This document shows, in pieces, positions 53,001 through 62,239 of a DNA stretch of 64,000 nucleotides. Source of the DNA: an uncultured Roseateles sp. (GTDB lineage: Bacteria; Pseudomonadota; Gammaproteobacteria; Burkholderiales; Burkholderiaceae_C); NCBI RefSeq assembly GCF_963422335.1, contig NZ_OY729424.1, positions 806,001-870,000 on the forward strand, in the 5' to 3' direction. The notes beneath the pieces are model-generated. The model saw nothing but the letters and a program-made list of their open reading frames with translations, did no database searches and was not told the origin of the DNA. The position numbers and the translations under genes are program-made. Position 1 is the first letter of the stretch; every line of letters begins with the position of its first letter.

Positions 53001-54620
53001 ATGAACGAGAGCAAGCAACTGCTAGACCTAGTCGGTCCCCAGGAAAGCACCCGCATGATGGATGCGCTGAAACGTGGCGCGACCCGCCGCGACATTCTGT
53101 CCATGCTGATGGCCGGGGGCATGCAGATCGGCCTGGCTGGCAGCCTGGCGGGCACGGCGCTGTCGGCCCATGCGCAGACGCCCAAGCGCGGCGGCAAGAT
53201 ACGCGTGGCCGGCGCCACCGCGGCGATCACCGACACGCTGGACCCGGCCAAGATGTCGAATCAGACCGACTACTCGCGCGGCACCATGCTTTACAACGGC
53301 CTGACCTCGCTGGACGGCAGCCTGACGCCGCAGCCCTCGCTGGCCGAGGAGTTCACGACCCGGGACGCCAAGACCTGGGTCTTCAAGCTGCGCAAGGGCG
53401 TGGTGTTCCATGACGGCAAGCCGCTGACCCCCGCCGACGTGGTGTTCTCGATCTCGCGCCACAAGGATGCCGCCACCGCCTCCAAGGCCAAGGCACTGGC
53501 CGACCAGATCGACACCGTCAAGGCCAGCGGCGCCAACGAGGTGACGATCACACTGAGCGCGCCGAACGCCGACCTGCCGGTGATTCTGGGCACCTTCCAC
53601 TTCCTGATCGTCAAGGACGGCACGACCGACTTCTCGACCGGCATAGGCACCGGGCCTTACAAGCTGAAGGAATTCAAGCCCGGCGTGCGCTCGATCGCCG
53701 TGCGCAACGAAGCCTACTGGAGGCCGGGCAAGCCCTATCTGGACGAGATCGAGTTCGTCGGCATCGGCGACGAGGGCGCGCGCGTCAATGCGCTGCTGTC
53801 GGGCGATCTGGATCTGGTCGGCTCGGTCAACCCGCGCTCGGTGGACCGCGTCAAGAGCACGGCCGGCTATACCGTCTTCAGCACCCAGGCGGGCCAGTAC
53901 TCCGACCTGGTGATGCGCCGCGACATGGGGCCGGGCGCCAACCCCGACTTCGTGCTGGCGATGAAGCATCTGTTCGACCGCGAGCAGATGAAGAAGTCGA
54001 TCGCGCTGGGCCATGCGGTGGTGGCCAACGACCAACCCATCGACCCGACCAACCGCTTCCACTTCGCCGGCCTGCCACAGCGCCCCTACGACCCCGAGAA
54101 GGCCAAGTTCCATCTGAAGAAGGCCAATCTGGGCAGCGCCGCCATCCCCGTGGTGGTGTCGCCGGCGGCGCTCTACTCGGTCGAGACGGCTCTGGTGCTG
54201 CAGCAGGCGGCGCAGCGCGCCGGCCTGAACCTCGACGTCAAGCGCATGCCGGCCGATGGCTACTGGGCCAACCACTGGCTGAACAGCCCGGTGGGCTTTG
54301 GCAACGTCAACCCACGCCCCAGCGCCGACGCCTTGCTGACCCTGTTCTACAAGTCGGATGCGGCCTGGAACGAGTCGCGCTGGAAGAGCGACAAGTTCGA
54401 CCAGCTGCTGGTCGGCGCCCGCGCCGAGACCGACCTGGCCAAGCGCAAGCAGATGTATGCCGATATGCAGACCATGATCCACGAAGAGGCCGGCACGGGC
54501 ATCCCGCTGTTCCTGGCCAGCCTGGACGGCCACTCGACCAAGCTCAAGGGCCTGTCGCCGATCCCGCTGGGCGGGCTGATGGGCTATTCCTTCGCCGAGC
54601 ATGTCTGGCTCGACGCTTGA
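53001..54620 (+). CDS. Dipeptide-type ABC substrate-binding protein
   Basis: A 539-residue periplasmic solute-binding protein (SBP family 5). The N-terminus is long and has a twin-arginine signal (GATRRDILSMLMAGG), so it is probably exported folded via Tat. The family core shows KTWVFKLRKGVVFHDGKPL and IGTGPYKLKEF. It may bind dipeptides, gamma-glutamyl or other amine compounds matching the enzymes upstream. It is followed by the matching permeases and ATPase. Confidence 0.92.
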   Translation: MNESKQLLDLVGPQESTRMMDALKRGATRRDILSMLMAGGMQIGLAGSLAGTALSAHAQTPKRGGKIRVAGATAAITDTLDPAKMSNQTDYSRGTMLYNGLTSLDGSLTPQPSLAEEFTTRDAKTWVFKLRKGVVFHDGKPLTPADVVFSISRHKDAATASKAKALADQIDTVKASGANEVTITLSAPNADLPVILGTFHFLIVKDGTTDFSTGIGTGPYKLKEFKPGVRSIAVRNEAYWRPGKPYLDEIEFVGIGDEGARVNALLSGDLDLVGSVNPRSVDRVKSTAGYTVFSTQAGQYSDLVMRRDMGPGANPDFVLAMKHLFDREQMKKSIALGHAVVANDQPIDPTNRFHFAGLPQRPYDPEKAKFHLKKANLGSAAIPVVVSPAALYSVETALVLQQAAQRAGLNLDVKRMPADGYWANHWLNSPVGFGNVNPRPSADALLTLFYKSDAAWNESRWKSDKFDQLLVGARAETDLAKRKQMYADMQTMIHEEAGTGIPLFLASLDGHSTKLKGLSPIPLGGLMGYSFAEHVWLDA

Positions 54621-54651
54621 GGCTTGATCTGAGCTGACCGGGCACACCACC

Positions 54652-55608
54652 ATGAATCTGCTGATACTGAGACTCATCGTCAACCGGCTGGCGCTGGCCC
54701 TAGTCTCGCTGCTGGTGGTGTCGGCGGTCGTGTTCACGATCACGGCGCTGCTGCCCGGCGATGCGGCCCAGGCTCAGCTGGGCCAGGATGCCACGGCCGA
54801 ATCGCTGAAGGCGCTGCGCGAGCAGATGGGCCTGAATGTGCCAGCCCATCTGCGCTACTGGGAATGGCTGTCGGGCATGGCCAAGGGCAATCCGGGCCTG
54901 TCGGTCGTCACGCACATGCCGGTGGGCGACATGATCTCCAGCCGCCTGCCGAACTCGGTCAAGCTGGCCGCGGTGACTGCCGCGATTGCCGTGCCGCTGG
55001 CGCTGGCCCTGGGCATCGCCTCGGCGATGTGGCGCGGCTCCTGGTTCGACCGCATCGCCAGCTCGGGCGCGGTGGCCGTGGTCTCGGTGCCGGAGTTTCT
55101 GGTCGCCACCTTGGCGGTGCTGATCTTCGCGGTGGAGCTGCGCTGGCTGCCCGCGCTGTCGTACAGCAGCAGTGTCGACTCGATAGGCCAGATGCTGCGC
55201 GCCTTCGCGATGCCGGTCTTGAGCCTGTGCTGCGTGACGATGGCGCAGATGATGCGCATGACACGCGCCGCCGTGGTCGACCAGCTGCGCGCGCCCTACA
55301 TCGAGATGGTCAAGCTCAAGGGTGCCTCGCCCACCCGCATGGTGCTGGCCCACGCGCTGCCCAATGCGATCGGCCCCATCGCCAATGCGGTGGCGCTGTC
55401 GATGTCCTATCTGCTGGGCGGCGTGATCATCGTCGAGACCATCTTCAACTACCCCGGCATCGCCAGCCTGATGGTGGACGGGGTCAGCCAGCGCGACATG
55501 CCCCTGGTGCAGACCTGCGCCATGCTGTTCTGCGCCGTCTATCTGCTGCTGGTCACCCTGGCCGACATCTGCAGCATCGTCGCCAATCCCCGCCTTCGCC
55601 ATCGCTGA
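54652..55608 (+). CDS. Dipeptide-type ABC permease (DppB family)
   Basis: A 318-residue inner-membrane permease with about six membrane segments. The first is LALALVSLLVVSAVVFTITA. The coupling motif is MVKLKGASPTRMVLAHALPN (EAA loop). Together with the DppC-like gene 21 bp downstream it forms the channel. Confidence 0.93.
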   Translation: MNLLILRLIVNRLALALVSLLVVSAVVFTITALLPGDAAQAQLGQDATAESLKALREQMGLNVPAHLRYWEWLSGMAKGNPGLSVVTHMPVGDMISSRLPNSVKLAAVTAAIAVPLALALGIASAMWRGSWFDRIASSGAVAVVSVPEFLVATLAVLIFAVELRWLPALSYSSSVDSIGQMLRAFAMPVLSLCCVTMAQMMRMTRAAVVDQLRAPYIEMVKLKGASPTRMVLAHALPNAIGPIANAVALSMSYLLGGVIIVETIFNYPGIASLMVDGVSQRDMPLVQTCAMLFCAVYLLLVTLADICSIVANPRLRHR

Positions 55609-55629
55609 ATCATCAAGGCATCACCCATC

Positions 55630-56502
55630 ATGTCCACCCTGACACCCACCGCAGCCGAGCCCGCCGCACCCCGTGCGCGGCGACGCCTGCCCACGATGAG
55701 CTGGCCCGGCCTGCTGGGCCTGGCCGTGCTGCTGGCCTGGATGCTGGCGGCCCTGGTCGGCCCGAGCCTGATGGACCAGGGCGGTGCCGACATGGGCGCC
55801 GGCGATGTGTTCGCCCGCATCAGCGCGCAGCACTGGCTCGGCACCGACTATCTGGGCCGCGACATGCTGGCCCGCGTGATCGAGGGTGCCCGCTACACGG
55901 TGGGCGTGGCCCTGATCGCCACCTTGGCGGCCAGCAGCACCGGCACCGTGCTGGCCCTGCTGGCGGCCTCCAGCGCGGCCTGGCTGGACGGCACCCTGAG
56001 CCGCGCCATCGACACGCTGACCTCGATCCCATCCAAGATGCTGGCCCTGATCATGGTGGCGGCTTTCGGCTCCTCGCTGCCGATGCTGATCTTGACGGCG
56101 GCCATCATCTACGTGCCCGGTGCCTACCGCATCGCGCGCTCGCTGGCCGTCAACATCAACGCGATGGACTATGTGGTCGTGGCCCGCACGCGCGGCGAGG
56201 GGCGCCTCTACATCATGCTGCAGGAGATACTGCCCAACATCATCAACCCGATGCTGGCCGACCTGGGCCTGCGCTTCGTCTACGTCGTGCTGCTCCTGGC
56301 CTCGCTGAGCTTTCTGGGCCTGGGCGTGCAGCCCCCGGCGGCCGACTGGGGCTCGCTGGTGCGCGAGAACATCGGCGCCCTGCCCACCGGCGGCGCAGCC
56401 ATCATCGCGCCGGCCCTGGCCATCGCCAGCCTGACGATCGCGGTGAACCTGCTGATCGACAACCTGCCGGGCCGTGCCGCCCGCGAAGGCGGAGTGCGCT
56501 GA
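55630..56502 (+). CDS. Dipeptide-type ABC permease (DppC family)
   Basis: A 290-residue permease with a first membrane helix (GLLGLAVLLAWMLAALV), the family LGTDYLGRDMLARVIEGARY at about residue 72, and the coupling loop VVARTRGEGRLYIMLQEILPN. The stop shares a base with the ATPase start (TGATG). Confidence 0.93.
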   Translation: MSTLTPTAAEPAAPRARRRLPTMSWPGLLGLAVLLAWMLAALVGPSLMDQGGADMGAGDVFARISAQHWLGTDYLGRDMLARVIEGARYTVGVALIATLAASSTGTVLALLAASSAAWLDGTLSRAIDTLTSIPSKMLALIMVAAFGSSLPMLILTAAIIYVPGAYRIARSLAVNINAMDYVVVARTRGEGRLYIMLQEILPNIINPMLADLGLRFVYVVLLLASLSFLGLGVQPPAADWGSLVRENIGALPTGGAAIIAPALAIASLTIAVNLLIDNLPGRAAREGGVR

Positions 56503-58145
56503 TGGGCGCGCCCGTCACCGTGCGCGGCCTGCGCATCGTCGTCGACAAGGCCAACGGCGGCGGCGAGCAGGCCATCGTCGACAACCTCAACTTCGCAATA
56601 GCTCCCGGCGAGGTGCTGGCCCTGATCGGCGAGTCCGGCTCGGGCAAGACCACCACCGCCCTGGCCTTGATGGGTTATGCACGCCACGGCTGCCGCATCG
56701 CCGGCGGCAGCGTCACCATCGGCGACACCGATGTGCTGGCACTGAGCGAGCCGCAGCAACGCGCGCTGCGCGGCCGCACGGTGGCCTATATCGCGCAGAG
56801 CGCCGCCGCCTCGTTCAACCCCTCGCGGACCATCATGGACCAGGTCATCGAGCCGGCCCTGATACACAAGCTGATGCCGCGCGAGCAGGCCGAGGGCAAG
56901 GCCGTCGAGCTGTTCCGCGAGCTGGCGCTGCCGGACCCGGACCACATCGGCTCGCGCTACCCGCACCAGGTCTCCGGCGGCCAGCTGCAGCGGCTGATGG
57001 CGGCGATGGCGCTGATCAGCGACCCCGACCTGGTGATCCTGGACGAGCCGACCACGGCGCTGGACGTGACGACGCAGATCGAGGTGCTGCGCGCCTTCCG
57101 CCGCGTGGTGCGCGAGCGGCGCGCCACCGCCGTCTACGTCAGCCACGACCTGGCCGTCGTGGCCCAGATGGCCGACCACATCCTGGTGCTGCGCGACGGC
57201 ACGATGCGCGAGCTGGGCGCCACCGAGCAGATCATCACCGCGCCCGCCAACGACTACACCCAATGCCTGCTGGCCGCCGCCCGCCCGCGCGAGCGCGAGG
57301 GCGGCCAATGCTCGGCCGAGGCCGGGGCCAGCCAGCCGCTGCTGGAGGTCAAGAACCTGTCGGCCGGCTATGGCCCGGTCGACAAGCAGGGCAAGCCGGC
57401 CATACTGATACTCGAAGACATCAATCTGAAGCTCTACCGCGGCCAGGCCATAGGCGTGATCGGCGAGTCGGGCTCGGGCAAGACGACCCTGGCACGCGCC
57501 ATCGCCGGCCTCATCGCGCCAAGCAAGGGCCAGATGCTGTTCAACGGCAAGGCCCTGCCGCCCACCCTGGCCCGGCGCAGCAAGGACGAGCTGCGCAAGG
57601 TGCAGATCGTGTTCCAGATGGCCGACACGGCGCTGAACCCCAGCCACACGATTGAGCGCATCCTGGCCCGGCCGCTGCAGTTCTACAAAGGCCTCAGCGG
57701 CGCGGCGCTGCAGAAGCGCATCGCCGAGCTGCTGGACCTGGTCAAGCTGCCGGCCGCCAGCGCCCAGCGCCTGCCCGGCGGCCTGTCGGGCGGGCAGAAG
57801 CAGCGCGTCAACCTGGCGCGTGCGCTGGCCGCCGAACCCGACCTGATCCTCTGCGACGAGGTCACCTCGGCGCTGGACACCGTGGTCGGCGCCGCGGTCC
57901 TGGACCTGATCGCCGAGCTGCGCCGCGAGCTGGGCCTGTCCTATCTGTTCATCAGCCACGACCTGCACACCGTGCGCTCCGTCTGCGACGAGATCGTCGT
58001 CATGCAGCACGGCCGCAAACTCGCCCAGGTGGCCCGCGCCGACTACGAACGCGGCCCGCACCACCCCTACTACGAGCTGCTGGCGCGATCGGTGCCGGAG
58101 CTGCGGCGGGGGTGGCTGGATGAGCAGGTGGTGGTGCCGGCCTAG
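56502..58145 (+). CDS. Fused double ABC ATPase (DppD-DppF)
   Basis: A single 547-residue protein with two full ATPase domains, normally two genes in this transporter class. Domain 1 has Walker A GESGSGKTTTALALMG (about residue 43), signature VSGGQLQRLMAAMAL and Walker B VILDEPTTALD. Domain 2 has Walker A GESGSGKTTLARAIAG (about residue 320), signature LSGGQKQRVNLARAL and Walker B LILCDEVTSALD. Fusion keeps the two halves equal in amount. It ends 3 bases from the convergent mnmE stop. Confidence 0.94.
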   Translation: MGAPVTVRGLRIVVDKANGGGEQAIVDNLNFAIAPGEVLALIGESGSGKTTTALALMGYARHGCRIAGGSVTIGDTDVLALSEPQQRALRGRTVAYIAQSAAASFNPSRTIMDQVIEPALIHKLMPREQAEGKAVELFRELALPDPDHIGSRYPHQVSGGQLQRLMAAMALISDPDLVILDEPTTALDVTTQIEVLRAFRRVVRERRATAVYVSHDLAVVAQMADHILVLRDGTMRELGATEQIITAPANDYTQCLLAAARPREREGGQCSAEAGASQPLLEVKNLSAGYGPVDKQGKPAILILEDINLKLYRGQAIGVIGESGSGKTTLARAIAGLIAPSKGQMLFNGKALPPTLARRSKDELRKVQIVFQMADTALNPSHTIERILARPLQFYKGLSGAALQKRIAELLDLVKLPAASAQRLPGGLSGGQKQRVNLARALAAEPDLILCDEVTSALDTVVGAAVLDLIAELRRELGLSYLFISHDLHTVRSVCDEIVVMQHGRKLAQVARADYERGPHHPYYELLARSVPELRRGWLDEQVVVPA

Positions 58146-58148
58146 CGT

Positions 58149-59516
58149 CTACTTGCCGATACAGAATCTGCTGAAGATTTCGCCAAGCAAATCATCCGGC
58201 GTAAACGCGCCGGTGATCTCGCCCAAGGCATCGTGCGCCAGGCGCAACTCCTCGGCCAGCAGGTCCAGCGCGGGCACCGGCAGGGTGGCCATGTCCTGGG
58301 CCAGATCGAGATGCTCGCGCGTGCGCTGCAGTGCAGACACATGGCGCTGGCGGGCGATGTAGACGCCTTCGGGCGTGGCGTGCCAGCCGACCTGCTGCAG
58401 CAGGCGCTGACGCAGACCGGCGATGCCGGCGCTGGTCTTGGCCGACAGGCTCAGGGCGCCCTCGGGCAAGGCAAGACCTGGCACCGCATCGGCCTTGTTG
58501 AAGACCTGCAGCACGCGCGAGCCCTGGCCTATGCGCAGGGCGATGGCCTCGTCGTCGGCGTCGTAGGCTTGCTCGCCGATGCGCGTCAGGTCGCGCAGGA
58601 ACAGGATCACGTCGGCGTCGGCAATGGCATCCCAGCTGCGCGCCACGCCGATGCGCTCGACCTCGTCATGCGCGTCGCGCAGGCCGGCGGTGTCGATCAC
58701 ATGCAGGGGCACACCTTCGATCTGTATCGTCTGGCTGACCTTGTCGCGGGTGGTGCCGGGAATGGCGGTGACGATGGCCAGCTCGGCCCCGGCCAGCGCG
58801 TTGAGCAGCGAGCTTTTTCCCACGTTCGGTTGGCCGGCCAGCACCACCTTGATGCCCTCGCGCAGCAGGGCGCCCTGGCGGGTGCGGTCGAGCACGGCAT
58901 CAAGCCGGGCCATCAGCCGCGCCAGCTGGCCCAGCGCGTCGGCCTGCTGCAGGAAGTCGATTTCTTCCTCGGGGAAGTCCAGCGTCGCCTCGACCAGCAT
59001 GCGCAGCTTGATCAGCGCATCGCGCAGCTCGCCGACCTCGGCCGACATGGCACCGCCCAGCGCGCGGCTGGCGCTGCGGGCGGCGGCCTCGGTGCTGGCG
59101 TCGATCAGGTCGCTGACGGCCTCGGCCTGGGCCAGATCGAGCTTGCCATTCATGAAGGCGCGTTGGGTGAATTCGCCCGGCTCGGCCAGGCGCAGGCCCA
59201 GGTCCTTGCCAACCTCGAGGCAGCGGGCCAGCAGCAGCTGCAGCACCACCGGCCCGCCATGGGCCTGCAGCTCCAGCACCGTCTCGCCGGTGTAGGAATG
59301 CGGCGCAGGGAACAGCAGGGCCAGACCTTGATCAATGGCCTGGCCGTCGGCGGCCAGAAAGGGCAGGTAGGTGGCCTCGCGTGCCTTCAGCGGCCTGGCG
59401 CAGAGGGCTTGCACCAAAGCGCCCAGATCCTTGCCCGAGGCGCGGACGATGCCCACGGCGCCGCGGCCTGGAGCGGTGGCAATGGCGACGATGGGGTCCA
59501 GATGGCGTGACAGCAT
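58149..59516 (-). CDS. mnmE: tRNA modification GTPase MnmE (TrmE)
   Basis: A 455-residue GTPase that, with MnmG, makes the 5-carboxymethylaminomethyl group on wobble uridine. The N-terminal folate-binding domain starts DPIVAIATAPGRGAVGIVRA. The G domain is inserted in the helical region, with GQPNVGKSSLLNAL, GTTRDKVSQ, DTAGLRD and NKAD. The conserved C-terminal Cys is present in FCIGK. The ATG at 59516 gives the normal N-terminus. Confidence 0.97.
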   Translation of the reverse strand: MLSRHLDPIVAIATAPGRGAVGIVRASGKDLGALVQALCARPLKAREATYLPFLAADGQAIDQGLALLFPAPHSYTGETVLELQAHGGPVVLQLLLARCLEVGKDLGLRLAEPGEFTQRAFMNGKLDLAQAEAVSDLIDASTEAAARSASRALGGAMSAEVGELRDALIKLRMLVEATLDFPEEEIDFLQQADALGQLARLMARLDAVLDRTRQGALLREGIKVVLAGQPNVGKSSLLNALAGAELAIVTAIPGTTRDKVSQTIQIEGVPLHVIDTAGLRDAHDEVERIGVARSWDAIADADVILFLRDLTRIGEQAYDADDEAIALRIGQGSRVLQVFNKADAVPGLALPEGALSLSAKTSAGIAGLRQRLLQQVGWHATPEGVYIARQRHVSALQRTREHLDLAQDMATLPVPALDLLAEELRLAHDALGEITGAFTPDDLLGEIFSRFCIGK

Positions 59517-59543
59517 GGGCGGATTCTCGCTGAAGCGGTCATG

Positions 59544-59577
59544 AAAAAACCCCGCGCTCTTTCGATGCGCGGGGTTT
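59544..59577 (-). terminator. Rho-independent terminator after yidC
   Basis: A perfect 11-bp stem (59547-59557 with 59567-59577) with a 9-nt loop is followed on the minus strand by a run of T residues. It ends the rpmH-rnpA-yidD-yidC transcript, so mnmE needs its own promoter beyond it. Confidence 0.88.
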
Positions 59578-59598
59578 GGTACGGGGGCTGAACAGAGG

Positions 59599-61272
59599 CT
59601 ACTTCTGCACGCCCAGCTGTTTGTTGATGATCCACTGCTGGGCAATCGACAAGATGTTGTTGGTCAACCAGTACAGCACCAGGCCGGACGGGAAGACGAA
59701 GAACATCACCGAGAACATCAGCGGCATCAGCCACATCATCTTGGCCTGCATGGGGTCCGGCGGGGTCGGGTTGAGCCAGACCTGGAACAGGCTGCTGGCC
59801 GTCATCAGCACCGGCAGGATGAACAGCGGGTCCTTGGCCGAGAGGTCGATGATCCAGCCCAGCCAGGGCGCGTGGCGCATTTCGACGCTGGCCAGCAGCA
59901 CCGAGTACAGCGCGATGAAGAAAGGCATCTGCACGAAGATGGGCAGGCAGCCGCCCAGCGGGTTGACCTTCTCCTCGCGGTAGATGCGCATCATCTCCTG
60001 CTGCATCTGCTGCGGCTTGTCCTTCAGCCGCTCGCGCATTTCCATCACCTTCGGATTGACGGCCTTCATCTTGGCCATCGAGCGATAGGCGCTGGCGTTG
60101 AGCCAGTAGAAGGCGATCTTCAGCAGCACGACCAGGGCAACGATGGCCCAGCCCCAGTTGCCGATCAGCTTGTGCAGATTGTCCAGCAGCCAGAACAGCG
60201 GCTTGGCCAGGATGGTCAGGTAGCCGTAGTCACGCACCAGCTCCAGACCCGGTGCCATCGTCGCCAGCATGTTTTCTTCGGTCGGGCCGATGAAGAGCTG
60301 GTCTTCGGCGACGGCACTCTTGCCGGGCTCGATCTGGCCGAGCGGGAACACCATGCCGACGGCGTACTGCTGCAGGGCGGCGGTGTCGGGCACCTTGTTG
60401 ACATGGAAGCCGCGGTCGCCGGCCGCCGTGCGCAGCCAGGCGCTGGCGAAGTGATGCTGGACCATGGCCACCCAACCGTCATTGGCACGCTGCTCGTACT
60501 CGAGCTTGCCCTTTTCGATGTCGGTGAAGTCGATCTTGTGGAACTTGGTCTTGTCGGTGTACACCGCCGGGCCGGTGAAGGCATTGGGCGCCATGAAGAT
60601 GCCGTTGGCGGCGACGTGGCCATCACGCACCAGCTGCACGTAGAGCTGCGGCGCCAGCGGCGCCGCCGAACTGTTGACCACCTCGTGCTTCACACCAACC
60701 GCGTAGTCGCCGCGCTTGAAGGTGTAGGTCTTGACCAGCTTCAGCCCGGCCATCTCGGCCGATTCAAAGCGCACCGTCACCGCGTCGGCACCGGCCTTGA
60801 GTTCGCGCTCGCCAGGCACCAGGGTCATGGCGCTGAGGTGGGTGGGCGCGCCGGCCACCCCGGTCAGGCCGGTCTCGGCCTTGTAGATATGCTGGGCCGA
60901 GGCATCAAGCACGACCACGTGACCACTGGGGTTGGTCTCATCGATGTGCTTGAGCAGTTCGACGCGGACCAGGCTACCGCCCAGCGAATCGAGCGTGGCC
61001 TTGACCACATCGGTGCTGATGGTGACCTTCTCGGTCGCCACCGGGGCCGTGGCGGGCGCGCCCGGCACGGCGGCCAGGGCCGCAGCCGCACCGGAAGCGG
61101 GCAGGGCGCCGGGCAGGGCCGCGGCACCAGGCGCGGAGCCGGCGGCAGCCACCTTGGCTGGGGTGGGGCTGAACATCGACGGATGTCCGGTGTGCTTGTT
61201 CCACGCGTCCCACAGCAGGACGAGCGACATCGTGAACACCACCCACATCAGGGTGCGGCGCATATCGGTCAT
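59599..61272 (-). CDS. yidC: Membrane protein insertase YidC
   Basis: A 557-residue inner-membrane insertase and chaperone. It has an N-terminal membrane helix (LMWVVFTMSLVLLWDAW), a large periplasmic domain (about residues 70-345) preceded by an Ala/Pro-rich linker, and five C-terminal membrane segments. Conserved features include WGWAIVALVVLLKIAFYWLN, GGCLPIFVQMPFFIALYSVL and a helix-loop KMKAVNPKVMEMRERLKDKP. The start overlaps the yidD stop (ATGA). Confidence 0.97.
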   Translation of the reverse strand: MTDMRRTLMWVVFTMSLVLLWDAWNKHTGHPSMFSPTPAKVAAAGSAPGAAALPGALPASGAAAALAAVPGAPATAPVATEKVTISTDVVKATLDSLGGSLVRVELLKHIDETNPSGHVVVLDASAQHIYKAETGLTGVAGAPTHLSAMTLVPGERELKAGADAVTVRFESAEMAGLKLVKTYTFKRGDYAVGVKHEVVNSSAAPLAPQLYVQLVRDGHVAANGIFMAPNAFTGPAVYTDKTKFHKIDFTDIEKGKLEYEQRANDGWVAMVQHHFASAWLRTAAGDRGFHVNKVPDTAALQQYAVGMVFPLGQIEPGKSAVAEDQLFIGPTEENMLATMAPGLELVRDYGYLTILAKPLFWLLDNLHKLIGNWGWAIVALVVLLKIAFYWLNASAYRSMAKMKAVNPKVMEMRERLKDKPQQMQQEMMRIYREEKVNPLGGCLPIFVQMPFFIALYSVLLASVEMRHAPWLGWIIDLSAKDPLFILPVLMTASSLFQVWLNPTPPDPMQAKMMWLMPLMFSVMFFVFPSGLVLYWLTNNILSIAQQWIINKQLGVQK

Positions 61273-61577
61273 GGGGAAGATTTCGAAGAAGGGGTTCTGG
61301 GAGGCGTCGGCCCGCAGCCCAGGCGGCTGAACAGGGCAGGCGGATTGTCGGGCACAGGATCATGCCCACCCGCGCAAAACGGGTGGCAACGCAAAATTCT
61401 TCTGGCGGCCAGGTAGCTGCCGGTCGCTGCGCCATGCCGCTGCAGCGCGTCAAGCGCATAGGCCGAGCAGGTCGGGTAGAAGCGGCAGCTCGATCCCAGC
61501 CAGGGGCTCAGCAGCAGGCGGTAGCCACGCACCAGGCCTATCAGCAGGCGTTGGGCGATCGACGGCGAGGCATTCAT
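61269..61577 (-). CDS. yidD: Membrane protein insertion efficiency factor YidD
   Basis: A 102-residue protein assisting YidC. The Cys-rich core GSSCRFYPTCSAYALDALQRHG and RRILRCHPFCAGGHDPVP is diagnostic. An N-terminal amphipathic segment is expected to touch the membrane. It lies between rnpA (15 bp gap) and yidC (4 bp overlap), as in most bacteria. Confidence 0.96.
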   Translation of the reverse strand: MNASPSIAQRLLIGLVRGYRLLLSPWLGSSCRFYPTCSAYALDALQRHGAATGSYLAARRILRCHPFCAGGHDPVPDNPPALFSRLGCGPTPPRTPSSKSSP

Positions 61578-61592
61578 GGCGGCAGGCGCAGA

Positions 61593-62087
61593 TCAGCGGC
61601 GCGAAGCAGCGCCCAGCACACGCGTCATCAGCAGCGCCAGTTCTTCACGGGCGGCCAGATGCAGGGCCTCGGACGCAGCGCTCTTGAACTGCTTGCGGTC
61701 AAACGGCGCGCGCAACCGCACCACCCACAGGCCTGCGGGCAGCAACGCTTCCTGCCCGGCAAAGGCAGCATGGATGTGGCGCTTCAGCAGCGAGCGGGTG
61801 ACCGAGCGCTTGGCATGCCGTTTGGGCACGACCGTACCCAGCCAGGCTCCGTTCGGAGCGGCCGGGACGATGGTGTTTGCCATGGCAGGAGAGGAGTCAT
61901 CCACAGCCACCGCCTGCGGGTCACCGGCACCTGTTGATAACTCAACAGTGGGCGAGCACTTCGCGGGTTTTTTCGGTGTTGTCGGATTCGCGGCCAGGTG
62001 ATGGACCACGAAATGACTGCTGCGCGCTCGGCTGGGAGCACCCAGCACACGCTCAAAGTCGGCCGATCGCACGATGCGGCCGATCAT
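61593..62087 (-). CDS. rnpA: Ribonuclease P protein component
   Basis: A 164-residue subunit of the tRNA 5'-processing ribozyme. The basic RNA-binding helix region reads VVPKRHAKRSVTRSLLKRHI in place of the common RNRVKR form, as in related betaproteobacteria. An acidic, Pro/Thr-rich insert of about 45 residues (33-80) separates the first strand (SHFVVHHLA) from the core, making it longer than the usual 115-125. The gene is placed classically after rpmH. Confidence 0.92.
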   Translation of the reverse strand: MIGRIVRSADFERVLGAPSRARSSHFVVHHLAANPTTPKKPAKCSPTVELSTGAGDPQAVAVDDSSPAMANTIVPAAPNGAWLGTVVPKRHAKRSVTRSLLKRHIHAAFAGQEALLPAGLWVVRLRAPFDRKQFKSAASEALHLAAREELALLMTRVLGAASRR

Positions 62088-62104
62088 TTGACGCGGGTTC
62101 CGAC

Positions 62105-62239
62105 TCAGACGGCCAGACGCTTGCGGCCCTTGGCGCGGCGGGCATTGATGACCGCGCGGCCACCGCGGGTCTTCATGCGGACCAGGAAGCCATGGGTGCG
62201 GGCGCGGCGGACTTTGGAAGCTTGGTAGGTACGTTTCAT
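62105..62239 (-). CDS. rpmH: 50S ribosomal protein L34
   Basis: A 44-residue, very basic protein reading MKRTYQASKVRRARTHGFL at its start and KGRKRLAV at its end, the classic L34 form. It precedes rnpA by 17 bp and is the first gene of the leftward origin operon. An inverted repeat in its leader (GTTCCTC 62244-62250 with GAGGAAC 62272-62278) overlaps the ribosome site region and could affect translation. Confidence 0.97.
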   Translation of the reverse strand: MKRTYQASKVRRARTHGFLVRMKTRGGRAVINARRAKGRKRLAV

